The notes: a model not told the origin generated them from the sequence alone. Positions 12,763 to 22,853 are shown, counted from the first letter of the stretch. The stretch: 36,703 bases of DNA from LBZV01 sp000993855 (GCA_964492425.1 CAZBKB010000009.1:1-36703); one strand, 5' to 3'. Numbers and translations: made by a program.

Positions 12763-12984
12763 TTATCTGTTTGCGATTACTTGTAATATGGAGACTACAA
12801 AAAAAAGAGATATAACTATTACGGTTAGGTAAACTATAAATTTTTCTACGCCTCTTTTAGATCGATATACTTGTGATGAGGTGCCGAATGTTGAACCTAA
12901 TCCACCCCCTTTTGACTGGAGAAGCACTAAAATTATGAGAGTTATTGCCACTATGATCTGAAATATTAAAATTATGTCTTTCAT
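12763..12984 (-). CDS. secG: preprotein translocase subunit SecG
   Basis: A 73-residue protein with two membrane segments (about 3-22 and 50-69) joined by the conserved loop LLQSKGGGLGSTFGTSS, the hallmark of SecG. It is the non-essential third subunit of the SecYEG channel and assists protein export. It overlaps yvcK by 4 nt (ATGA) and precedes the solute-binding protein by 3 nt, so the three genes are one operon. Confidence 0.93.
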   Translation of the reverse strand: MKDIILIFQIIVAITLIILVLLQSKGGGLGSTFGTSSQVYRSKRGVEKFIVYLTVIVISLFFVVSILQVIANR

Positions 12985-13985
12985 TTAAAAAATTGTTCTA
13001 GCCTTAGGGCTACTTTTTTACTGTCATGATAAAGCGGATATTTTGTATCGATGTAGTCCCCAGTCACAATAGATGTTTTATAATTTTTAAGTTTTCCCCT
13101 GTCATAGGTAACGTATGTGTATTTTAAGTTAGATGGAATTTTTGGCTTTTGATTGCTATTTATAAGTATTGTATCAAAAAAATTCTCACCCAGATGCTTT
13201 TCTATTTTCTCTATGTAGTTAGATGCCCTAAAACCAGCTGTTTCGAATGGCTTATTAGCAATATTTATGATAAACACTCTTTTTGCTTTTGATCGTTTTA
13301 GAGCATTTTTTATTTGTGGCACAATTATGACCGGCAATACCGTACTAAACAAATCCCCTGGGCCAACAATTAGTATGTCACAATCGTTTATTGCTTCAAC
13401 GCTTGGCTTGTACGCTTTAATGTCCGGGGGGTCTAAATACACTTCATCCAGAGTTCTAACACCATTGTATTTTCCAAGGTCTATATTTTTTTCGCCATAT
13501 ATTTTTCGCCCATTTTTTGTATTTGCCCAAATGTTTACGTCACCAGTTGTTGCTGGCATAACTCTTCCGCTTGAGGAAATAATTCTTGAAAGTTCTTCTA
13601 GTGCTTTATATGTGTCACCTCTGTATATGTCTGTTAGTGCAAGAAATATTAAATTGCCGAGTTTTTGGCCACCCAGTTCGGTATCTTTACCCTGTCTTTT
13701 GCCTGCAAAACGGTAAAGAAAAAGTTTTTTTATAATTGATTCCTCTTCGGAAAGAGCCGCTAGACAATTTATCAAATCACCCGGTGGAGGTATTTGGAAG
13801 GCTCGCCTTAGTCTACCTGCTGAGCCGCCATCATCTGCCATTGAAACTATTGCTGTTAACTCATGCTCGTATTTTCTAAGGCCTGACAGTATTTGTGCAG
13901 TTCCTACTCCGCCTCCTAGACATGTTACTTTTTTTTTCACTGTAGGAATTTCAAAATAATTTCGCAAGAAATTGCCAATCAGCAT
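12981..13985 (-). CDS. YvcK/CofD-family protein (gluconeogenesis factor)
   Basis: A 334-residue member of the YvcK family, of normal length. The nucleotide-binding loop TCLGGGVGTAQ (about 21-31) is followed by IVSMADDGGSAGRLRRAFQI, PPPGDLINCLAAL, and later ILIVGPGDLFSTVLPVI and INIANKPFETAGF, all family signatures. YvcK-type proteins bind UDP-sugars and support cell shape and growth on gluconeogenic carbon; relatives of CofD transfer 2-phospholactate. The genome carries ppsA-eno-gpmI nearby, so a role in carbon and wall balance is plausible. It heads the yvcK-secG-SBP operon; a TATACG box lies 9 nt before the ATG. Confidence 0.9.
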   Translation of the reverse strand: MLIGNFLRNYFEIPTVKKKVTCLGGGVGTAQILSGLRKYEHELTAIVSMADDGGSAGRLRRAFQIPPPGDLINCLAALSEEESIIKKLFLYRFAGKRQGKDTELGGQKLGNLIFLALTDIYRGDTYKALEELSRIISSSGRVMPATTGDVNIWANTKNGRKIYGEKNIDLGKYNGVRTLDEVYLDPPDIKAYKPSVEAINDCDILIVGPGDLFSTVLPVIIVPQIKNALKRSKAKRVFIINIANKPFETAGFRASNYIEKIEKHLGENFFDTILINSNQKPKIPSNLKYTYVTYDRGKLKNYKTSIVTGDYIDTKYPLYHDSKKVALRLEQFFK

Positions 13986-14027
13986 ACTATTTGGCGTATA
14001 TTAACTAAATAAAGAAAAAAAGTCGAG

Positions 14028-14429
14028 TTATTCAAATATAATATGAAGAATTTTTTGTAGTACAGTTATTATTGCAGATATTAAAATTATTGTCCCTATT
14101 TCATTGAAGTTTACTGGTGGCAAAATAATTCCTTCTATCTGCGTCCCGGGAAAACTGTAAGCAGAGACAGAAAATTGCGGCAAAAAATTTATAAGTGCGA
14201 ACACGAATGCGACATTGAGTAAAAAAGAAATAAGTCCGAATGTAATAAGATTAACAGGTAGCAGTACTAACGAGAAAATAGGGTTTATAACTTGTGAGAT
14301 AAACCAAAGGCCTAAAAGTACAAGGGCATAATTTTTTGGCTGGGTACCTAAGCTTATTGTCGGCACTAAGGATAGCGTAATATAAAAAGTAGCTATTGTT
14401 ATTAGTATCGATTTAATGTAATGGCGCAC
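14028..14429 (-). CDS. four-TM holin-like membrane protein (phage holin family 4, YvlD-like)
   Basis: About 133 residues with four hydrophobic segments (near 8-28, 38-55, 60-85 and 108-130). The sequence LLGLWFISQVINPIFSLVLL followed by LPVNLITFGLISFLLNVAFV is the signature of PF04020 (YvlD), small membrane proteins linked to envelope stress in Firmicutes; despite the family name they are not lysis proteins of a phage here. The start could be a TTG at 14435 or a GTG at 14429; I prefer the GTG because TATAAC ends 6 nt before it. It lies alone between yvcK and uvrC. Confidence 0.8.
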   Translation of the reverse strand: MRHYIKSILITIATFYITLSLVPTISLGTQPKNYALVLLGLWFISQVINPIFSLVLLPVNLITFGLISFLLNVAFVFALINFLPQFSVSAYSFPGTQIEGIILPPVNFNEIGTIILISAIITVLQKILHIIFE

Positions 14430-14501
14430 GGGCAAGTTATATGTGTAATACTCAATTAACTAATATTATATATTTTTAACTATCATAAATATTTTATAAA
14501 A

Positions 14502-15773
14502 TTAGTTCCCAGATATAAAGTCTTTTGAACGCAATAGACGATGGTAAGTGATTGCAAATCTATGAGCTTCATCTCTTAGGGCCTGGGTGAGCTGTCTTGC
14601 AGGACTATCCTTTGGCCACGATAGGGGTTTGTTTTCTGCTGGTAGATATATATCTTCTAATTTTTTTGCAATTGATATCATAGGTAAGTTTTTTTTATAT
14701 TTTTTGGCAACTTTATAAGCTGATGATAGTTGGCCACGACCGCCATCGATAATAATTAGGTCTGCATCTGGCCAATCATTTTTAAAACGACGAGCAAGTA
14801 CTTCTCTTAGCATTTCGAAATCATCCGGTTTTGCTTTGAATTTAACTTTAAATTTTCTGTACTCGCTTTTTTGGGGTTTTCCATTAACAAAAACAACCAT
14901 AGAACCTGTAGCGAACTTACCTGATATATTAGAAATATCATAACATTCTATCCGTTTCGGAATTTTTTGAAGTCGTAGTTTTTCTTTAAGATCAGCCAGT
15001 CTTAATTGGGTTAAATCATCAACTAATGTCGGCCTTTCTAAAAACTCTCTAGGCGTATGGTATGCGGATGTAATATACTCCAGTTTTTTTATCTGATCTT
15101 TGGCAATTTGGGCTTGTTCATAATTCTCTGTCTTTGCGAAACTTTTCATTTCTCTTTTGATCTTGAATATTAACTTCTTGCTTTTCCCACTCAATAATAG
15201 TTTTGTTTTTGCAATAAGTTTTAGATATTGTCGTCGTGCATTTTCATTCTTGTATGGATATGGACATAGTCCAAGATGTACATAAAGACATGGTTTTTTT
15301 ACATTTTTGTGCTGGCAATAAGGGAAGATTCTCCTAATTGTTCTTAGAATTTCTTGTGTAGTTTCCCTTGAGGGAAATGGTCCTTTTATAAATAGATTTT
15401 TACTTCTTTTAAGGTTTGTCCCTCGGACAATTTCAATTATTGGGACCTTGTCTTTTGATATCGTAATGTAAATTGGACTTTTGCCATCCTTTGATTGAAT
15501 GTTGTAAAAAGGCTTGTTATTTCTAATTAAATCCGCTTCAAGAAGCAATGCTTCAAATTCAGAAAATACTTTTATACAATCTACCTTTGTGATTTTTGAT
15601 ATCATCTGGGTGGTTTTTGGTCCTAAATTTTTGTTTGTAAAATATGAACTTATCCTTTTTTTCAGATTTTTTGCTTTCCCAACATATAGCAAGTTGTTAG
15701 ATACATCGTAAAATTTATACACGCCGGGACCATTAGACAGATTTTTAACTTGTTTTTTTATTTTATCTTCCAT
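14502..15773 (-). CDS. uvrC: UvrABC system protein C, without the C-terminal HhH region
   Basis: A 423-residue UvrC: an N-terminal GIY-YIG nuclease domain (GPGVYKFYDV at about 15-24, LLYVGKAKNLKKRI at 28-41) for the 3' cut, a UVR motif binding UvrB (FAKTENYEQAQIAKDQIKKL, about 205-225), and the RNase H-like domain for the 5' cut (IECYDISNISGKFATGSMVV, DLIIIDGGRGQL) ending LRDEAHRFAITYHR. Typical UvrC has about 600 residues and a tandem helix-hairpin-helix DNA-binding tail; this one stops right after the RNase H domain, and no remnant is seen downstream. A TATAAG box lies 10 nt before the ATG, so it is transcribed on its own; it lacks the motif found at uvrA and uvrB. Confidence 0.93.
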   Translation of the reverse strand: MEDKIKKQVKNLSNGPGVYKFYDVSNNLLYVGKAKNLKKRISSYFTNKNLGPKTTQMISKITKVDCIKVFSEFEALLLEADLIRNNKPFYNIQSKDGKSPIYITISKDKVPIIEIVRGTNLKRSKNLFIKGPFPSRETTQEILRTIRRIFPYCQHKNVKKPCLYVHLGLCPYPYKNENARRQYLKLIAKTKLLLSGKSKKLIFKIKREMKSFAKTENYEQAQIAKDQIKKLEYITSAYHTPREFLERPTLVDDLTQLRLADLKEKLRLQKIPKRIECYDISNISGKFATGSMVVFVNGKPQKSEYRKFKVKFKAKPDDFEMLREVLARRFKNDWPDADLIIIDGGRGQLSSAYKVAKKYKKNLPMISIAKKLEDIYLPAENKPLSWPKDSPARQLTQALRDEAHRFAITYHRLLRSKDFISGN

Positions 15774-15796
15774 ATCGTTGTAACTTATACATGAAA

Positions 15797-17695
15797 TTAT
15801 TTGTTTGTTGACGATTTTGCAAGTTTAAATTTAGGGAAAGCGTGATTTTTTTTATAAAAACGCAAACCTAGTATTACAACTGATGAAACAATGACAAAAG
15901 TTACTATAAATATTGGATCTGTTAATAGCATATAAAAGGGTTTTATCTTAATATCTTTTGCTGCACTGGTACTTGCATATAAAGCAGATATTGTTATAAG
16001 TTTTGAACTCAAAAAACCTTTTGTGGGAAAATTAAACTCAAAAGATTTTTTAGAAAATGGCGGTAATATTGTTATCTCTTCCTCTTTTTGATTTTCCCCG
16101 TTAAGATTTACCGCATTTACAAAAAGTTTTTCTCCTATTATCGAAGTTGAAGCTGTGTTTAAAACATTAACTTTGAAGTTTAATGGTAATGATGAAATAA
16201 TTCTTTTAGGAGTATCAATTCTTATTTCGGCCCCCGGTTTTGTATCTGGTAAATCCTGGGCAAATTGAACATATACCGTTTTATTAGAACTTGTATCTTT
16301 TGTTTTATAAGCCCCTGCGGGATGTGGCTCAATTGATGACAATCCTTTTTGAACAAATGTAATATGATTGAAATCCATTTTATTAAAATAGTCTAGTCCG
16401 CCCGAGGTTGTTGCCCAGGTGGGATCAATTTGAATCCAGCCTTTTTCATCATCCCAATATTCAGGCCAAGCATGCAGTATGTCACCATCATATAAATTTA
16501 AGGACAATGGTCTTAATCTGTCATTTTGTGTGTAGGCGTAACCTTCAATTTCTCGCGCTGGTATTTGAACTGCGCGGGATAAAGCTATAAATAAGTCTGT
16601 AAACTCCATACACACAAGATTTTCTGGATCACTGATAGCTGCAACAGCCCCTTTTCTTTCAAGGCGACCGCCTGTAAGCCTGTCACTGTTGTATTTAAAC
16701 GACTTAGTTATATATTCATAAATCGCCTCTGGTGTTTTCAACTGTTGAGCTTTTTCCCTGATTTGAGTGTTATCTACTTCCCAATATCTTTGTGGTTGCG
16801 TGAATAATTCCCTATCTGCATCTGATAATGTTTTTGTAATTTTTCTGAAAGGTTTACTAAAGACCTCTACATAACCTGAAACATTTACCTCAATTATTTC
16901 TTTTGGTTTCAGTTTATAATTTGCAAGAAAATTGCCATCTTTGTCTACCGTAACATCAGCGGGTGGTGGATCAATCTTGCTTAGTACCACTTGTTGGTAG
17001 TTATTATCTGGTGGAAGTGCAATGTCCATTGTTTGTGATGTAACATTAGTATTTTCCAAAAAATAAGTGAGGTTTATAGAAAATACCTGCTTATCACCGA
17101 AACCGAGCGCGATTCCGCTTTGTGTCAGCTGTTCTTTTTCGTAGATAAACAAATAATCCTGAGTGGTTTCGCTTTGTTCTTTGGCCTTTGGTATTGCAAA
17201 TGCGTTTTGGCCAAGGGATTTTGGAATTATCACTTCAAGATCGTATTTTTTTGTTTCTTTGACGTCGGCTATTTTTGGGATTGAAATTTCCCAAATTTGT
17301 CCAGATTTAATAGCTATGTCATTTGTTTTATAAGTAAGGTTCCAACTTAGGGTTTTTCCTAAACCTATAACTCTTTGATTAAATTTCGTACTAATTGCTG
17401 TGACATTATTTTCAAATTTTATCTCCGTTTGCAGTTCTCCAGTTGAGTCTCGAGCAGAAACTTCTGTTACTTTGGTTGATCCTATCTTTAATTCAAATTT
17501 ATCAGCATAATAATTTGGTGTTTTGTTTTCTATCGTAATGTTGTATGTTCCCGTCGTTGATCCATTATTGTCTATAGCATATGTCACTTCATAACTGGTC
17601 TCGAATTCTCCTTCGGCATTTGCAGTCTTAATTACTACAGATCCAATGACGCAGAAGATGACTAAAGAAAGCAACATTCGGGCAACAAAATGCAT
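15797..17695 (-). CDS. membrane-anchored transglutaminase-like protein
   Basis: A 632-residue protein with an N-terminal signal/anchor (about 5-25), an extracytoplasmic strand-rich region (about 30-290), a transglutaminase core with the Cys-His-Asp triad (C near 362 in ENLVCMEFTDLF, H near 407 in ILHAWPEYW, D near 422 in WIQIDPTW), another beta domain, and a C-terminal membrane segment (near 590-610) with a basic cytoplasmic tail. The fold includes cysteine proteases and cross-linking enzymes acting on surface proteins; the actual reaction is unknown. It sits alone between uvrC and uvrA, with a gap to each. Confidence 0.88.
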   Translation of the reverse strand: MHFVARMLLSLVIFCVIGSVVIKTANAEGEFETSYEVTYAIDNNGSTTGTYNITIENKTPNYYADKFELKIGSTKVTEVSARDSTGELQTEIKFENNVTAISTKFNQRVIGLGKTLSWNLTYKTNDIAIKSGQIWEISIPKIADVKETKKYDLEVIIPKSLGQNAFAIPKAKEQSETTQDYLFIYEKEQLTQSGIALGFGDKQVFSINLTYFLENTNVTSQTMDIALPPDNNYQQVVLSKIDPPPADVTVDKDGNFLANYKLKPKEIIEVNVSGYVEVFSKPFRKITKTLSDADRELFTQPQRYWEVDNTQIREKAQQLKTPEAIYEYITKSFKYNSDRLTGGRLERKGAVAAISDPENLVCMEFTDLFIALSRAVQIPAREIEGYAYTQNDRLRPLSLNLYDGDILHAWPEYWDDEKGWIQIDPTWATTSGGLDYFNKMDFNHITFVQKGLSSIEPHPAGAYKTKDTSSNKTVYVQFAQDLPDTKPGAEIRIDTPKRIISSLPLNFKVNVLNTASTSIIGEKLFVNAVNLNGENQKEEEITILPPFSKKSFEFNFPTKGFLSSKLITISALYASTSAAKDIKIKPFYMLLTDPIFIVTFVIVSSVVILGLRFYKKNHAFPKFKLAKSSTNK

Positions 17696-17761
17696 TAGAT
17701 ATATAATTACATATTTTAATCAGTTCAAAAAGAGTTTCTTTTTCCTAATTAATGTGTCACG

Positions 17762-20681
17762 TTATCTTAAGTGTTTTTTAAGAAACTGGCCTGTATATGA
17801 TTTTGGGTGTCGGGATATTTGATAAGGAGTTCCCTCTGCCACAATTTTTCCTCCTCCATCACCACCTTCCGGACCAAGATCTATAATCCAATCTGCGTTT
17901 GCAATTACGTCCATATTATGTTCTATGATTATAACGGTGTTGCCAGTGGCAACCAGTCTTTTGAGAATCAGAAGAAGTCTTTCGATGTCTGCAAAATGTA
18001 GACCTGTTGTTGGTTCATCTAACATATAAACAGTGCGCCCAGTTGCGCGACGCGATAGTTCGGTTGCAAGTTTAACACGTTGAGCTTCTCCACCTGAAAG
18101 GGTAGGTGCTGGTTGGCCAAGGTGAATATAGCCGAGACCTACATCGTTAATTGTTTCCAACTTCGTTTTAATTTGTGGGATGTTTTCAAAAAATTTTAGA
18201 GATTCTTCAACTGTCATTTCTAATACTTGCGAAATATTTTTACCTTTGTAAAGTACTTCAAGTGCTTCCTCGTTGTAACGTTTACCACGACAGACTTCAC
18301 AATCCACATAAACATCTGGCAGGAACTGCATTTCTATTTTTACTTGCCCTTCTCCTTCACATGCTTCACAGCGACCACCCTTAACGTTGAATGAAAACCT
18401 GCCAGGTGTGTAACCTTTAACTCTGGCATCTAATGTTTTGGAAAATAGTTCACGAATATAAGTGAAGGCTCCCGTATATGTAGCTGGGTTGGATCTTGGG
18501 GTTCTTCCGATGGGGGACTGGTCAATTAAGATGACCTTATCAATATTATCTATTCCCTCCAAACCTCGATATTGTCCTGGTTTTTGGTGAGTATAGTAAA
18601 GATTTTGTGCAAGAGCTTTATAAAGAACATCGTGGACTAGTGTTGATTTTCCTGAGCCAGATACACCTGTAATTGTTATGAACTTGCCCAGTGGAAATCT
18701 TGCATCAATATTCTTAAGATTATGCTCACAAGCTCCCGTAAGTAACAGTTGATTATTGGATTTTTTTTGTTCTGTAACAATAATCAGCTCGTCAGGTTTA
18801 TTCTTTGCGTTGATTTTTATTTTCTTTTTACCTGAAAGGTACTTTCCTGTTATCGACTGGGGATCTTGCATCACTTCCTGCGGAGCACCTTGGGAAACTA
18901 TTTTACCACCGTGTTCCCCTGCACCGGGGCCAAAATCCAACAGTTCGTCGGATGCCATCATCATTTCGGCATCATGTTCTACAACAATAACAGTATTTTC
19001 CAATTTTTTAAGTTTTATCAGTGTGTTTATAAGTCGATTATTGTCTCTGGCATGAAGACCAATGGATGGTTCGTCCAATACATATAACACTCCGGATAGA
19101 CCAGAACCTATCTGTGACGCTAATCTAATTCGTTGACCCTCCCCACCCGCTAGAGTTGTAGCGTTTCTGGATATCGTCAGATACTCGAGCCCGACATCCA
19201 GTAAAAACTGCACGCGAGATATCAGTTCTTTTAGGATAGGTTTTGCAATAATTTTTTCTCTCTCTGAGAGTATCTTTGTATGCTCTATGTTTATTATTTC
19301 AAACCAGTTTTTGAGACTTTCAATAGAAAGATCAGCTATCGTGGAAATTGCTTTATTGTCTATTGTTATTGATAGTGCTTCCTGTTTTAGTCTAGATCCT
19401 AGACAGGTTTCACAAGTATCTATTAACATAAATTTTTCTATTTCACGCCTTACAAAATCAGAATCGGAGGATACAAATTTTTTCTCTAAATTTTGTATAA
19501 CACCCTCATAATTAGTGTCCCAGGTAACGATTTTGCCAAAACGGTTTGGCCCCTTAACGGAGTAAACATTGCCGCTACCATAAAGAATTAGGTCTTGCTT
19601 TTCTTTGGGAATATTTGCAAAATCTTCGTTTATTGGAATCTCTTCCTCTTTACAAACTGTTTCTAAAATACGCCATGACCAAGCATCGGAACCAACTATT
19701 CTTGCCCAGGGTAGAATGGCCCCTTCGGAAATTGAAAGATTTTTATTAATAACCTGTGTTGGATCAACTTTTCTAAGTGTTCCCAGGCCATTACATTTTG
19801 GGCATGCACCATGAGGAGAATTAAATGAAAATGTCCTAGGCTCTATCTCCGGTAAGGAAATGTGGTCAATCGGGCACATAAACTTTTCACTGTAAAGGTA
19901 ATCTTTGAAGTCTTTAGGATATTGGGGTATTTCGAAAGTTTTGTCTAAAATTTCTGAAGCTATTATTGAACCATCTGCAAGTTTTAAGCCCTGTTCTGTT
20001 GATTGTGTTAGTCGTGATTTTTCAGCGGGCAAAGCAAGGCGGTCGATAACTACATCAATTGTGTGTTTATTGGTTTTAATAAGTACAAAATCTTCGTCAA
20101 TATCCCGTATTTTTCCGTCAATTCTCGCCTGTCTATAGCCTTTTTTGAGAAGATCCATAAAGAGGTTTTTGTACTCCCCTTTTCTGTCTTTGACTACCGG
20201 AGCAAGTAACATAATTCTGGTCTTTACTCTCTTATTAATGGCTGCTAATTTCTGAATTTCTTCTACAATTTGTTGTGGTGTTTGGTGCGAAATTTCACGG
20301 CCGCATTTAGGGCAATGAGGATGACCTACTCTGGCGAATAACAGGCGCATATAATCATAAATTTCGGTTACAGTTCCGACTGTNNNNNNNNNNTGAGCGT
20401 GGATTATGGGAAGTTGATTTTTGGTCGATGGAAATTGCTGGAGACAGGCCTTCAATACTGTCGACATCCGGTTTGTCCATAACGCCAAGAAATTGGCGGG
20501 CGTAAGAGGCCAGAGATTCGACGTAGCGGCGCTGGCCTTCCGCGTAGATTGTATCGAAAGCCAGTGATGATTTGCCGGAGCCAGAAATACCAGTAAAAAC
20601 AATTAACTTGTTTTTAGGAATTTCTACACTAATGTTTTTTAAATTATGTTCGCGAGCGCCTTTGATGATGATCTTGTCCAT
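17762..20681 (-). CDS. uvrA: UvrABC system protein A, interrupted only by an assembly gap
   Basis: UvrA, the damage-recognition ATPase of nucleotide excision repair. The first ATPase has Walker A GISGSGKSSL (31-40), a zinc module (HCPKCGREI and later CPIDHI, GACPKCNGLG) and signature LAGGEGQRIRL. The second has GVSGSGKSTL, the zinc module RCEACEGEGQ/CEVCRGKRY and LSGGEAQRVKL. Ten N bases (20384-20393) split it into two frames, but the residues on each side (NPRS and TVGTVTEIYDY) are adjacent in all UvrA proteins. Removing the Ns gives one frame of about 969 residues, so the gene is intact. Its promoter region carries the motif shared with uvrB, lexA and the Y-polymerase operon. Confidence 0.95.
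20384..20393. other. assembly gap (10 N) inside uvrA
   Basis: The Ns separate codons for NPRS and TVGTV, which are contiguous in the family. The flanks join in frame if the gap length is zero, so the 10 Ns are a scaffolding placeholder and create a false frameshift. Confidence 0.9.
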
Positions 20682-20716
20682 TTAATTTATTATTTGTTAC
20701 TTATCACTTATCTCTC

Positions 20717-20739
20717 CTAATACCCAAATATTTACCGAA
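20717..20739 (-). promoter_or_regulatory. uvrA promoter with the shared damage-gene motif
   Basis: On the minus strand the 17-nt motif TTCGGTAAATATTTGGG (20723-20739) is followed at once by TATTAG (20717-20722) as a -10 box, about 37 nt before the uvrA ATG. It matches the Y-polymerase copy at 14 of 17 positions and the two continue to match into the -10 box. Confidence 0.6.
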
Positions 20740-20799
20740 GTTATATGGATAGAGATGAAAGGAATATTTTAGCACTTTGCGGCAAGTTATGGAAGACTA

Positions 20800-22791
20800 T
20801 TAAGTCCTCAGTTGAAGTATTTGATCACGAAGATAGGTTGCCTTTTCGAAGTCCAGAACTCGAGCGGCATCTTTCATTTCACGCTTGAGGAATTTGATTA
20901 TGCGTTTTTTGTCATCCGGAAGGATTGGCCCCTCATATGCACGCTCCATAACACGCGCCACGACTGCATCGCGGTAAACTAATTTTTTCTCCTCTTCTTT
21001 TTGACGGTCGACTAGCTTATCGCGCACTGGTTTTTGGATAGATTTTGGGATTATATGATGCTCTTGGTTATATCTAATCTGGATTTTGCGTCGTCTTTCG
21101 ACTTCTTTAATGGCACGGTCCATTGATCCCGTCATCGTATCCGCATAAAGGATTATCGAACCATCGATATGACGGGCTGCACGTCCCATTGTTTGCACCA
21201 GAGACGTTTCTGACCTTAAAAATCCTTCTTTGTCCGCATCCATTATAGCAACGAGTGTTACTTCTGGAAGGTCTAAGCCTTCTCTGAGTAAATTAATACC
21301 TACGAGAACATTAAAGTTACCCATTCTGAGATCATCTAGTATGTCAGCCCTGTCGAGAGTTTGGATATCACTGTGAAGATAAGTAACTTTTATGTTTTTT
21401 TCTTTTAGATAATTCGAGAGCTCTTCTGCCATGCGCTTGGTAAGAGTTGTTACTAATACGCGTTGATGTTTGTCTACTCGTTTTTGAATCTCTGTTATTA
21501 AATCTTCTATTTGTCCTTTCGATTTACGGATTGATATTTCCGGGTCAACAAGACCTGTCGGCCGGATTAATTGTTCTACTACCTTGTCGGATATTTTTAA
21601 TTCATAATCTGCAGGGGTTGCAGAAGTGTAGATAACCTGGTTTGTAAGACGCGAAAATTCTTCGAATTTTAGTGGACGGTTATCAAACGCGCTTGGCAAG
21701 CGAAAGCCAAAGTCGATAAGCATTTGCTTTCTTGCTCTGTCCCCGTTGTACATACCATTTATCTGTGGAACAGTCATGTGTGATTCGTCGATTACCATGA
21801 GGTAATTTTTGGGAAAATGTTCTAGGAGAGAATATGGTTTCTCTCCGGATTTTCGACCGTCGAAATGGCGTGAGTAGTTTTCGATTCCTTTGCAGTAACC
21901 AAAATTTTGGATCATTTCAAGATCGTATTTTGTTCTCTGCTCTAGCCTGTGGGCTTCCAGTTTTTTCCCTGCTGATTTCAAAACCCTGAGGCGATCCTTG
22001 AGCTCTGTTTGAATAGACTTGATTGCCCCTTCCTGACCATGTTCGGATAGAACGTAATGTTTGGCTGGGTATAATGCCGTTTGCTCTAGTTTCTTGATGG
22101 TTGCACCTGTTATCGAATGGATTACTTCGAGTTTATTGAGTTTCGAGTCGGTAAAAGAAAGTCTTAATCCGCTATTTTCGTATGCAGGCAGTATCTCGAT
22201 GTTTTCACCACGGATCCTGTAAGTACCACGGATAAAATCTGTTTCATTCCTTTCGTATTGTAGTTTTGCAAAACCAGTTAACAAGTCAGTTCTGGCCCAA
22301 ATTGCACCAACTTTTAAATCTAACCTAGCGTCTTTATATTCTTTCGGAGAACCTAAATTATAAATTGCTGAAACTGATGCAACAACAATTGTGTCATTTC
22401 TCGTAGATAAATTGGTGGTTGCTGCTAATCTAAGTCTATCAATTTCTTCGTTTATTTCTGTTTCTTTTTCGATATAAGTATCTGTTGAGGGTAAATATGC
22501 CTCGGGCTGGTAATAATCGTAATAAGAGACGAAATAAGATATTGCGTTTTGTGGAAAATATTCCCGAAATTCCTGGAAAAGCTGTGCTGCGAGCGTTTTG
22601 TTGTGACTAATGACCAATGTTGTTTTTTGTACTTTTTGGATTAGATTGGCAACTGTGAAAGTTTTCCCCGATCCTGTTACCCCGAGTAATGTTTGATGGC
22701 GGAGGTTTTTGTTAACACCGTTAACCAGTTTCTCAATGGCTTGTGGTTGGTCACCTGTTGGCTTGTAGGGAGAACGCAGTTTGAATTGCAT
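20800..22791 (-). CDS. uvrB: UvrABC system protein B
   Basis: A 663-residue UvrB, normal length. The helicase-like motif I is GVTGSGKT (37-44), the beta-hairpin that grips DNA is in YYDYYQPEAYLPSTDTYIEK (about 93-112), the DEAD-like box is in VIDESH, the later helicase motifs are VGINLLREGLD and QTMGRAARH, and the C-terminal UVR domain FEKATYLRDQI binds UvrC. It receives damaged DNA from UvrA and positions UvrC. It is transcribed divergently from lexA; TATAAT (22800-22805) ends 8 nt before its ATG, so the message is probably leaderless. Confidence 0.97.
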   Translation of the reverse strand: MQFKLRSPYKPTGDQPQAIEKLVNGVNKNLRHQTLLGVTGSGKTFTVANLIQKVQKTTLVISHNKTLAAQLFQEFREYFPQNAISYFVSYYDYYQPEAYLPSTDTYIEKETEINEEIDRLRLAATTNLSTRNDTIVVASVSAIYNLGSPKEYKDARLDLKVGAIWARTDLLTGFAKLQYERNETDFIRGTYRIRGENIEILPAYENSGLRLSFTDSKLNKLEVIHSITGATIKKLEQTALYPAKHYVLSEHGQEGAIKSIQTELKDRLRVLKSAGKKLEAHRLEQRTKYDLEMIQNFGYCKGIENYSRHFDGRKSGEKPYSLLEHFPKNYLMVIDESHMTVPQINGMYNGDRARKQMLIDFGFRLPSAFDNRPLKFEEFSRLTNQVIYTSATPADYELKISDKVVEQLIRPTGLVDPEISIRKSKGQIEDLITEIQKRVDKHQRVLVTTLTKRMAEELSNYLKEKNIKVTYLHSDIQTLDRADILDDLRMGNFNVLVGINLLREGLDLPEVTLVAIMDADKEGFLRSETSLVQTMGRAARHIDGSIILYADTMTGSMDRAIKEVERRRKIQIRYNQEHHIIPKSIQKPVRDKLVDRQKEEEKKLVYRDAVVARVMERAYEGPILPDDKKRIIKFLKREMKDAARVLDFEKATYLRDQILQLRT

Positions 22792-22799
22792 GAGCTTAT

Positions 22800-22805
22800 A
22801 TTATA
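22800..22805 (-). promoter_or_regulatory. uvrB -10 box, leaderless
   Basis: TATAAT on the minus strand, 8 nt before the ATG at 22791. The spacer upstream contains the palindrome GGTTCTAACC (22809-22818), and the expected -35 position (22823-22828) overlaps the edge of the shared damage-gene motif. Confidence 0.65.
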
Positions 22806-22826
22806 ACTGGTTAGAACCGGATAATC

Positions 22827-22843
22827 TACGGGTTTTATTTGGG
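22827..22843 (+). promoter_or_regulatory. candidate damage-regulon operator 1 (uvrB/lexA)
   Basis: TACGGGTTTTATTTGGG matches the Y-polymerase promoter copy at 15 of 17 positions. It lies between the divergent uvrB and lexA promoters and abuts the uvrB -35 position. Confidence 0.55.
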
Positions 22844-22853
22844 ATTTAGTGTA

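Noticed and set aside
14028..14429. A prophage holin
   Set aside because: The family name is historical; there are no phage genes nearby, and YvlD-type proteins are ordinary membrane proteins.
22809..22818. GGTTCTAACC palindrome in the uvrB spacer as the LexA operator
   Set aside because: It is not found at lexA, uvrA or the Y-polymerase promoter, unlike the 17-nt motif.
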